The notes below the pieces were generated by a model. That model did no database searches. It saw only the letters and a list, made by a program, of their open reading frames with translations, and was not told the DNA's origin. 13,914 bases of DNA. Source: Actinomycetota bacterium. Its GTDB lineage: Bacteria > Actinomycetota > Actinomycetes > Streptosporangiales > Streptosporangiaceae. How positions within the stretch are numbered: the first letter of the stretch is position 1; every line of letters starts with the position of its first letter. Of the stretch, positions 6,997-12,846 are shown piece by piece. The stretch spans positions 4,851 to 18,764 of the forward strand of contig PLIQ01000054.1 in the NCBI GenBank assembly GCA_003140115.1. Direction: 5' to 3'. The position numbers and the translations under genes are program-made.

Positions 6997-7740
6997 TCAG
7001 CCGCCGTGGCTGCCGATGAGGTGACCCACACCGAACGTCACCGCGATGGCCAGGCCGCCGAGGGCGAGCTGGCGCAGGCCCGAGCGCAGCAGTGGGCGGC
7101 CGGTCAGGCGGCCGACCACCATCCCGCCGCCCGCCAGCGCGATGGCGGTCAGCGTCAGGGAGGCCCACAGCACGTGCAGGCCGGTCAGGTAGGGGAACAG
7201 CGGCACCAGCGCGCCGAGGGAGAAGGCCAGCAGGGATGCGGCGCCGGCGATGAGCGGGGAGGGCAGCTCTTCGGGGTCCACGCCGAGTTCCTCCCGGGTA
7301 TGAATGCGCAGGGCCGTGTCCGGGTCGGCCGACACCGCGGCGGCCATCCGGGCCGCGGTCTGCGGGTCGGCGCCGTACTGCCGGAAGTAGCCCGTCAGCT
7401 CTTCCTGCTCGGCTGCGGGGAACTGGCTGAGCATCTGGCGCTCCAGCAAGACCTCGGACTGGACCAGCTCGTTCTGGTTGGTCACCGAGATGTACTCCCC
7501 GGTTCCCATCGAGAACGCCCCCGCCACCAGCGCCGCCACCCCGGTCAGCATCACGGTGTGCGCCGGGACGCCGCCGCCGCCAAGGCCGGAGATCAGCGAG
7601 GCGTTCGTGACCAGCCCGTCCACCGCGCCGAACACCGCCGGGCGTAGCCAGCCGCCCGAGACGTCGCGGTGCCCGTGATACCAGCCCGCCTGCAGCGCCG
7701 CCGTACCGGTCGCCTGCGACGGCCAGTCCTCCTGTGTCAC
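6997..7740 (-). CDS. VIT1/CCC1-type iron/manganese transporter
   Basis: This 247-residue inner-membrane protein belongs to the VIT1/CCC1 (nodulin-21-like) family, which exports or sequesters Fe2+/Mn2+. The start is GTG preceded by GGAGGAG at 7 bases; upstream extensions in frame are low-complexity and lack support. Five membrane segments are visible at about residues 33-57 (RPAVFGAVDGLVTNASLISG), 62-82, 163-187, 189-211 and 222-243. Between segments 2 and 3 is the cytoplasmic metal-binding helical domain (about 86-158), rich in Glu, with GEYISVTNQNELVQSEVLLE at its start; these Glu residues match the metal-coordinating positions known for the family. Length and topology are normal, so it is probably functional. 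It lies between two Put-Ig paralogues, convergent with the first and divergent from the second, and is functionally unrelated to them as far as can be seen. Confidence 0.9.
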   Translation of the reverse strand: MTQEDWPSQATGTAALQAGWYHGHRDVSGGWLRPAVFGAVDGLVTNASLISGLGGGGVPAHTVMLTGVAALVAGAFSMGTGEYISVTNQNELVQSEVLLERQMLSQFPAAEQEELTGYFRQYGADPQTAARMAAAVSADPDTALRIHTREELGVDPEELPSPLIAGAASLLAFSLGALVPLFPYLTGLHVLWASLTLTAIALAGGGMVVGRLTGRPLLRSGLRQLALGGLAIAVTFGVGHLIGSHGG

Positions 7741-8024
7741 CTGCCAGCTCCTCCCTCGCGGTGCCGCCATCTGGGAGCCAGACAGCCTGCAGGTTAACGC
7801 ATCACCCTGGCCCCGCTGGTTGCTTCCCGGCTCCGCGGCGCCAAGCGAGCCGGCCAGGGCTTGGCGGCCGGAAACAAGGCCGGAACCGGGGCTGAACCGG
7901 ATGGCCGGCACTGACGTGTCTGTAGTGGATAGGTATGGCCGCTGGCCGCTTCCGGGCGCTCTCACCGCAATCCAGCCAGCACTGGACATCGGCCGTTTCC
8001 CGCACGGCCAGAGGCGAGGTTGGC
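7741..8024. other. divergent intergenic region, transporter/micro-ORF
   Basis: This stretch lies between the transporter start and the candidate micro-ORF. It holds the second copy of the 16-base box (7953-7968) and presumably the divergent promoters. No further coding signal was recognised. The whole gap from the transporter to the second Put-Ig gene is over 570 bases. Confidence 0.4.
7953..7968 (+). repeat. 16-base upstream box, copy 2
   Basis: This is identical to 5137-5152. Here it lies 56 bases before the ATG of the candidate micro-ORF, a spacing nearly equal to that of copy 1 from the first Put-Ig gene (60 bases), but more than 340 bases before the second Put-Ig gene. Confidence 0.5.
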
Positions 8025-8117
8025 ATGTGCACGCAAATCAAAGATCCCGGTCATCACCGGGACCGCCCGGGCGAACCGGCCGCTGTCGCGATCAGGGTGA
8101 GCGCACAGTACTCCTGA
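8025..8117 (+). CDS. candidate 30-residue micro-ORF
   Basis: ATG at 8025 has GAGGCGAGGT ending a few bases upstream, and a 30-codon frame runs to TGA at 8115-8117. The peptide begins MCTQIKDPGHHRD and ends VSAQYS; it is hydrophilic with one Cys near the N-terminus and no membrane segment. An imperfect hairpin begins at the stop codon, and a shared upstream box lies 56 bases ahead, so box, ribosome site, short frame and hairpin are arranged like a small cistron or leader peptide. I do not recognise the family. Short frames arise easily in GC-rich DNA, and there is no comparative evidence here, so it may be non-coding. Confidence 0.4.
   Translation: MCTQIKDPGHHRDRPGEPAAVAIRVSAQYS
8045..8062. 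repeat. 7-bp inverted repeat inside the micro-ORF
   Basis: TCCCGGT-CATC-ACCGGGA can form a 7-bp stem with a tetraloop inside the micro-ORF. It could be part of a leader RNA structure, or simply a palindrome. Confidence 0.4.
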
Positions 8118-8150
8118 ATCCGGGTCCCTTTCGGGACGCCCGGAGTTCAG
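8114..8150 (+). terminator. imperfect hairpin at the micro-ORF stop
   Basis: CTGAA-TCCGGG-TCCC, loop TTTC, GGGA-(CG)-CCCGGA-(G)-TTCAG pairs over about 15 bp with two small bulges. It begins at the micro-ORF stop codon. It could terminate a short transcript or act as an attenuator in the leader of the second Put-Ig gene. Confidence 0.5.
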
Positions 8151-8226
8151 GGCCGCGCGTCAGCCGCCGGCGCCCGCGGGCCTCCGTATGGTCCCCCCCT
8201 CCCCGTGGGCCAGCAGCCGGCTGACT

Positions 8227-8265
8227 GCCTGGCCGTGGCCTGCCAGGCCCAGGCCACGGCCAGGC
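8227..8265. terminator. 15-bp perfect hairpin upstream of second Put-Ig gene
   Basis: GCCTGGCCGTGGCCT / AGGCCACGGCCAGGC form a perfect 15-bp stem with a 9-base loop, ending about 47 bases before the GTG of the second Put-Ig gene. It is as strong as the terminators elsewhere in this window. It either ends transcription of the leader/micro-ORF or limits read-through into the second Put-Ig gene. Confidence 0.6.
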
Positions 8266-8312
8266 CCCGTTCGCGTCCCGGCTACGGCCGGGAGGACAGA
8301 TAGGAGAAACAC

Positions 8313-9269
8313 GTGAGACGAACGACCAGAGCGGCACTGACCCTGACGGCCATGGCGAGCACGATGGAGGGCAGCGTATGCGTGCTGGCTTCCGGAGTCA
8401 CCACCGCACCCAGCAGCTACTCCGAGACCATCACGGCCACCAGGCGTGGCGCCGCTGGCCCCACCGTCACCTTCGCGGTGACCGCGGGCAGCCTCCCGCC
8501 CGGCCTGGCGATGTCCACCCAGTCCGCGACGGCCACCGCCATCACCGGCAACCCCACCAAGACCGGGACGTTCAACTTCACTATCAAGGCGACCGACGCG
8601 AACCTGACCTCCACGCAGGCCTACCAGATCACCATCACCGTGGCAGGCCCGCCGGACCAGCTGGTGTGCCAGCCGGGCAGCAACGGCGGCTTCCTGGAGA
8701 GCGGGACTTGCGTGCTACCTGACGCCGTCGCCGGCCAGCCCTACCAAGGGCACCTGCTCACCAGCCACCAGGCGGGCGGGACGCTCAGCGTCGTCTCCGG
8801 GACCCTGCCCCCGGGCCTGTCCCTGCCCGTCGCCTTCACCGGGTCCGGCGACACCATCGGCGGGACCCCGGCCCAGCCGGGCGTCGAACCCGGCTACACC
8901 TTCACCGTGCAAGGCACCGGCGACCAGGGCCAGCCCCTGTACCAGGTCTTCTCGATCACCGCGGACCCGAACCAGCCGCTGGCCGTCGTCCTGCCCGGCA
9001 GCGGGTCAACCCTGGTCCCGGGCACCGTCGGCCAGGCCTACGCACAGAACTTCTTCCTCAGCGGCGGGGCCGGGCCCTTCACCTGGGCCGTGACCGCCGG
9101 GAAACTCCCGCCCGGCATTGCGCTGCAGACCTTCTCCGACCCGCGTGACGCCGACAACGAGATGGCCGGAACGCCGACCGCAGCCGGCACCTACGCCTTC
9201 ACCATGAAGGTCACCGACTACCTCGGCCAGCAGGCCACCCAGAAATTCACCATTACCATCCAGTCTTGA
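8313..9269 (+). CDS. Put-Ig paralogue lacking a working signal peptide
   Basis: This 318-residue protein is a paralogue of the Put-Ig protein at 5213. It starts at GTG with TAGGAG six bases upstream. Three modules are present at about residues 29-110, 113-217 and 222-318, with SLPPGL, TLPPGL and KLPPGI turns and long nearly identical blocks such as FTVQGTGDQGQPLYQ. The fourth module of the longer copy and both Cys-Cys pairs are absent. The first residues, VRRTTRAALTLTAMAST, match the signal-peptide start of the longer copy but then jump directly to SVCVLASGVTT. About 28 residues (84 bases, in frame) covering the hydrophobic core and cleavage site are missing. As written it should stay in the cytoplasm, which makes little sense for such modules, so it may be a non-functional gene with an intact frame. 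The stop lies only 21 bases from the stop of the convergent regulator gene. Confidence 0.8.
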   Translation: MRRTTRAALTLTAMASTMEGSVCVLASGVTTAPSSYSETITATRRGAAGPTVTFAVTAGSLPPGLAMSTQSATATAITGNPTKTGTFNFTIKATDANLTSTQAYQITITVAGPPDQLVCQPGSNGGFLESGTCVLPDAVAGQPYQGHLLTSHQAGGTLSVVSGTLPPGLSLPVAFTGSGDTIGGTPAQPGVEPGYTFTVQGTGDQGQPLYQVFSITADPNQPLAVVLPGSGSTLVPGTVGQAYAQNFFLSGGAGPFTWAVTAGKLPPGIALQTFSDPRDADNEMAGTPTAAGTYAFTMKVTDYLGQQATQKFTITIQS

Positions 9270-9290
9270 CGCCGAGCGCAACCGGGCAGT

Positions 9291-11828
9291 TCACCAGCCT
9301 GGCGATCCGCGGCCACGGCTGGTGTCTGCCGCGGGTCGCGGTGGTGTCCTGGCCTGATCGAGCTGCCCGGCACCTGGCCGGCTGCTGGTGAACCAGGCAG
9401 GGATCTGGGTTCGTGAGGTGAAGGCGAGCTTGGCCAAGATGCTGGCGGTGTGCCGGGCGACGGTGGCGAGACTGATGGACAGCTCTTCCGCGATGGCCCT
9501 GTTGCTGCACCCGCTGGCCACCAGGCCGGCGATCTGATATTCCCGGCGGGTCAGCGGGCTGGGCGAGGCGTCCGGCCCCTGGCCAGTCTTGAGCAGGGTC
9601 AGCGCCGGGCTGTCATCCGCCGCTGCCGACGGCTGGGACGGGTCCACAGCCAGGGCGATGGCAGCATCGCTGCTCAGAGCCTGTCCCTGCGCCCAGAGCC
9701 GGGCGACGGCCGGCTCGCCGAGGCGGCGGGCCGGGGCTAGGTATGTTTCGGCGCGGGCGCCGCGCAGCGGCGGCAGTCCGGCGCTGTCCCGCAACGCGGC
9801 GGCCGCCGCGGCGAGCTGCACGGCCTGACCGGGCCGGTCCTCGTGCACCGCCAACGCCGCGAAAGCCTCCAGCCCCCGCGCGATGCCGGTGCGGGACCCC
9901 GTGGCCCGGCTGAGCTCGATGCTCCTGGCCAGCAGGTCCCTGGCCTGCCCGGCCGCGCCGAGGTCCAGGCTTACCCGCCCCAGGCCGGCCAGGCAGCGGG
10001 CGATCTCCGGCCGCGCGCCGATTTCCTCCAGGATAGGCAGCGCCTCCACGTACCGACCGTGCGCCTCGCCCGGATGCCCGCTGACCCTGGCCAGGTCGCC
10101 CAAGCCCAGGAGGCCGCGGGCGGCCCCCCACTGCTGGTCGATCCGGCGCATGACGGCGACGGAGGCGCTGCCCAGCTGACGGGCTTCGCGCAGCTTGCCC
10201 GCCCGCGCTGCGATTGTGGCCTTCGTACCCAGGCCGTAGCCCTCGTTCCACCCGTCCTGCGCAGCCTGCGCGACCGACAGCGCCTGGTCCACCCGGGCCG
10301 CCGCCTCATCTGTCCGCCCCGCATGCAAGGCGGCCTCGCTGAGCACGTTCAGCGCAGCCGCGGTCCAGAACCGGTCGCCCGCCTCGCGGCACAACTCCAG
10401 CCCCGCTCCGGCGAGGGTCCCGGCCGCGGCGGGGTCGCTGGACAAGATGAGCTGAGCTCGCGCGACCAGGGCAGCGCCCCGCACTCGAGGAGACAATGCA
10501 GGCATCTCCAGGGCCAGGAACGAGTCCAGCCATTCGCCGCCTTCGGCGAAGGTGCCCCACACGGTCCAGCGCGGACTGACCGCGACGCAGATCCGCAAGC
10601 CGACCTCCGCGTCGCCGCGCTCCAGGCACCAGGCCAGCACCCGCGCCACGTTGGGTGAGTCCGCGTCATACCTGAGCGAGCAGGCCACACGTTCCGGCCA
10701 CGGCACCGGGACCTGCGCCATCCCGACCGCCAGGCTCTCCTCGGCGATACGCAGAACATAATCGCGCAGCGCAAGCCGGAACCGTTCGCAATCCCCGCCA
10801 TCAGCGAGCCGGGCCGCGGCGTACTCCCGGATGGTGTCCAGCATCCGGTAGCGAGCCTGGCCGAGCAGTTGCGGCTCGACGACTACCAGCGACTTGTCGG
10901 CCAGCGCCGTGATCAGGCCCAGCATGTCGCTGGCCGCGATACCAGCACCGGCGCAGACCTGCCCGGCCATCTCCAGCGACCACCCCGCGAACACCGACAG
11001 CCGCCGGAACAACATCCGCTCGGGGCCCGTCAGTGTCTCATAGCTCCACCCGATCGCCGCGCCCAGAGCGCGCTGGCGCGGCGGAGCTGCCCGGTCACCG
11101 CCGGTCAGCAGCTCGAACATGTTGCCCAGGAAAGCGCTGATCTGCTCCGCCGACAGCACCCGGACCCGGGCGGCCGCCAATTCGATAGCCAGCGGCAGGC
11201 CGTCCAACGCCCGGCAGATCGCCGAGACGGCCGCAGCGTTGTCCGGGCCGAGGGTAAACCCGGGGCGGGACCGGGCGGCCCGGTCAGCGAACAGGCGCAC
11301 GGCCTCATCGCCATCCCAGTCCCCCAGAGCCTGGCCCGTTCCCGCGCTCCCCATAGCCAGCGGCGGTACCCGCCATACCGTCTCGGCCGCGACGCGCAGC
11401 GGCTCACGGCTCGTCGCTACCAGCACCAGCCCCGGGCAGGCGGTCAGCAGAGCCTGTCCCAGGTCGGCGCTCGCCTTGATCAGGTGCTCGCACGTATCCA
11501 GGCACACCAGCAGCCGACGGGGCCGCAACGCCTCGGCGAGCGTCTCCACCAGCGGCCGCCCCGGCTCCTCGCTGACGCCCATGACCGCCGCCACCTGCGG
11601 GACCACCAGCTCAGGCTGCCGCAGGTCAGCCAGCTCGACGAACCATGCTCCATCGGGAAACCCGGCTTCCAGCAGTGACAGCAGCCGCAGCGCAAGCCGG
11701 GACTTCCCGATCCCCCCGGGCCCCCACAAAGTCAGCGCACGGGTGGAATACGCCAGCCGACCCAGCTCGCTGAGCTCACGCTCACGACCGATGAAACTAT
11801 TCGGCTCTACCGGCAGATGCCCCTGAAT
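9291..11828 (-). CDS. LuxR-family regulator with NTPase and TPR domains
   Basis: This large cytoplasmic regulator is about 845 residues if counted from ATT at 11828. In order it has LPVEPNSFIGRERELSEL (start of the NTPase module), Walker A GPGGIGKS (about 36-43), Walker B-like RRLLVCLDTCEHL (about 104-116), the sensor VATSREPL, a winged-helix region, TPR-like helices in the second half, and a C-terminal LuxR HTH, LTRREYQIAGLVASGCSNRA onward (about 759-813). This is the usual order of STAND-type LuxR activators, which bind ATP and a signal before binding DNA. No ATG, GTG or TTG occurs in frame between the upstream TGA (11838-11840) and TTG at 11729, which would cut into the NTPase core. ATT at 11826-11828 has GAGGT six bases upstream. 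Alternatively GTG at 11834-11836 was the original start and one base has been lost near 11819. Target genes unknown. Confidence 0.85.
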   Translation of the reverse strand: MQGHLPVEPNSFIGRERELSELGRLAYSTRALTLWGPGGIGKSRLALRLLSLLEAGFPDGAWFVELADLRQPELVVPQVAAVMGVSEEPGRPLVETLAEALRPRRLLVCLDTCEHLIKASADLGQALLTACPGLVLVATSREPLRVAAETVWRVPPLAMGSAGTGQALGDWDGDEAVRLFADRAARSRPGFTLGPDNAAAVSAICRALDGLPLAIELAAARVRVLSAEQISAFLGNMFELLTGGDRAAPPRQRALGAAIGWSYETLTGPERMLFRRLSVFAGWSLEMAGQVCAGAGIAASDMLGLITALADKSLVVVEPQLLGQARYRMLDTIREYAAARLADGGDCERFRLALRDYVLRIAEESLAVGMAQVPVPWPERVACSLRYDADSPNVARVLAWCLERGDAEVGLRICVAVSPRWTVWGTFAEGGEWLDSFLALEMPALSPRVRGAALVARAQLILSSDPAAAGTLAGAGLELCREAGDRFWTAAALNVLSEAALHAGRTDEAAARVDQALSVAQAAQDGWNEGYGLGTKATIAARAGKLREARQLGSASVAVMRRIDQQWGAARGLLGLGDLARVSGHPGEAHGRYVEALPILEEIGARPEIARCLAGLGRVSLDLGAAGQARDLLARSIELSRATGSRTGIARGLEAFAALAVHEDRPGQAVQLAAAAAALRDSAGLPPLRGARAETYLAPARRLGEPAVARLWAQGQALSSDAAIALAVDPSQPSAAADDSPALTLLKTGQGPDASPSPLTRREYQIAGLVASGCSNRAIAEELSISLATVARHTASILAKLAFTSRTQIPAWFTSSRPGAGQLDQARTPPRPAADTSRGRGSPGW

Positions 11829-11837
11829 CCGGCCACC

Positions 11838-12100
11838 TCACTTAAGTCTCAACGCACCACGATGGCCAAGGCAGACCCGAGCCGGTCACCGCCACAACGG
11901 CACATTATCGTCATTTCTTGCCAATGGCGGCATCCGGCAAATGGCAAACCATTGCACAACTCCGGCAACGGCTGGCTACGGCGATCTAATCGCCGGGTCG
12001 GCGCCTGTCTGTTCCCGCAGGGCAGGCATCGGCTGCCAAGCGCCGGACTATTCAGTCCTGGTGCTGACCTCAGCATGCTGGCTGGTGTGGCTTTCCTGAT
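11838..12100. other. region upstream of the LuxR regulator
   Basis: No gene was recognised. The region contains an inverted pair TTGCCA (11918-11923) / TGGCAA (11942-11947) and further related words (CCAATGGC, CCATTGC) within 40 bases, a possible operator cluster for the regulator gene about 90 bases downstream on the minus strand. It also contains the hairpins that follow the orphan HisKA_3 gene. Confidence 0.35.
12040..12064 (-). terminator. hairpin after the orphan HisKA_3 gene
   Basis: GGACT-ATTC-AGTCC forms a 5-bp stem with a tetraloop, extended by GCGCC/GGTGC with one bulge. It lies about 36 bases beyond the stop of the minus-strand orphan HisKA_3 gene. A second, weaker GCCTGTC...GGCAGGC pair is adjacent at 12003-12028. 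Together they could terminate that gene. Confidence 0.45.
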
Positions 12101-12478
12101 TCAGGTTGTGCCCGTGGATGTGTCGAGGAGGGGCCGCTCACCCGCTGGGTGATCGAAAATAGTGTCCCGGATATCCCGGATGGCCTGGTCCATCTCATCG
12201 GCGGCGTGGCGGACCTTGCCGCTCGCGGGATGATCGCCCATGAGTCCCAGCGCTGCCCGCAGGTCTTGGCCCGCGGTGAGCAGTCGGCGGACCACGACTT
12301 CGTTCAGGCCTCGGGCGATCCGTTCGCGGTCTTCGGCCTGGCCCGGGATGGCTTCGGCTGGGCCGGTGGCGCGGCCGTCTTCGGGCGCTGGCGGGAGACC
12401 GGCAGCCGGCGGTACCGGGGGGACGGCCGGTGCGGGTTTTGTGGTCGCTGCGGACAGAACACCTGGTATCCGGTACAT
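12101..12478 (-). CDS. orphan HisKA_3-like module with His replaced by Asn
   Basis: This is a 125-residue protein. The first ~48 residues are Pro/Ala-rich linker. Residues 50-110, EDRERIARGLNEVVVRRLLT onward to AIRDIRDTIFD, match the dimerisation/phosphotransfer helices (HisKA_3) of NarL-type sensor kinases, including the DevS-like group (ERERIARDLHDxVIQRL ... IREIRxxIFxL). The phospho-accepting His is replaced by Asn59, followed by Glu60. There is no sensor domain upstream and no HATPase domain downstream; the frame closes soon after the second helix. It therefore cannot work as a kinase. It could dimerise with intact kinases or simply be a remnant with a preserved frame. The ATG has AAGGAA eight bases upstream, which supports real translation. 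It lies upstream of the LuxR gene on the same strand, separated by hairpins. Confidence 0.75.
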   Translation of the reverse strand: MYRIPGVLSAATTKPAPAVPPVPPAAGLPPAPEDGRATGPAEAIPGQAEDRERIARGLNEVVVRRLLTAGQDLRAALGLMGDHPASGKVRHAADEMDQAIRDIRDTIFDHPAGERPLLDTSTGTT

Positions 12479-12840
12479 CGTGGCAGTTCCTTGTCGTTAT
12501 AGGGCCCAAGCTGGGCCGGGCCGCAGGGTCCGGAGCGACGGGCGCACCTATTACCTGCATCGGCCCGGTGCGGGGCGGTAAAGGGAGCGGTCAAGGATGT
12601 GGCGTGCCGACCCGTGCTGAATCGGGTGGTTGATGCCGAAGCCGCGAGGTAGCGCTTAGCCCGCGGGTCTCGCATAGCTCTCGCCACCTTCAGTGCAGGG
12701 CTGCAAGCGGCGAGGGAGCGCATGGTCTGGACCGATCCAGGCTCGCTAAGTACTGCCAGCGTCGCACGAACCCGCGGTGGAGGCAACATCGCGCCGCCCG
12801 GGCCGGCCTGCCGGGCATTCGCCGGCTGACATGGGGGGTG
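12479..12840. other. intergenic region upstream of the HisKA_3 gene
   Basis: About 360 bases between the epoxide hydrolase stop and the HisKA_3 gene start. I see the ribosome site AAGGAA at its left edge and the terminator hairpin at its right edge. All longer frames here give low-complexity Arg/Ala/Pro-rich products with no family resemblance, so I call no gene. Confidence 0.5.
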
Positions 12841-12846
12841 TCAGCC
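12824..12846 (-). terminator. hairpin overlapping the epoxide hydrolase stop
   Basis: GGCTGACA and TGTCAGCC form a perfect 8-bp stem with a 7-base loop; the stop codon of the minus-strand epoxide hydrolase (12841-12843) lies within one arm. A terminator this close to the stop is plausible, and it may also protect the transcript end. Confidence 0.6.

Noticed and set aside
7006..7647. Open frame opposite the metal transporter gene
   Set aside because: The product is Gln/Arg/His-rich and unlike any family; the minus strand encodes a recognisable membrane transporter.
7741..7989. 83-residue N-terminal extension of the transporter
   Set aside because: No ribosome site, low-complexity composition, and the GTG at 7740 has an excellent GGAGGAG site; the family normally begins there.
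9843..11678. Several long plus-strand frames inside the LuxR regulator
   Set aside because: They are codon-bias shadows; the minus-strand frame holds Walker, TPR and HTH motifs in order.
12304..12789. 161-codon minus-strand frame upstream of and overlapping the HisKA_3 gene
   Set aside because: No recognisable motif, no ribosome site, and it overlaps the better-supported gene in another frame.
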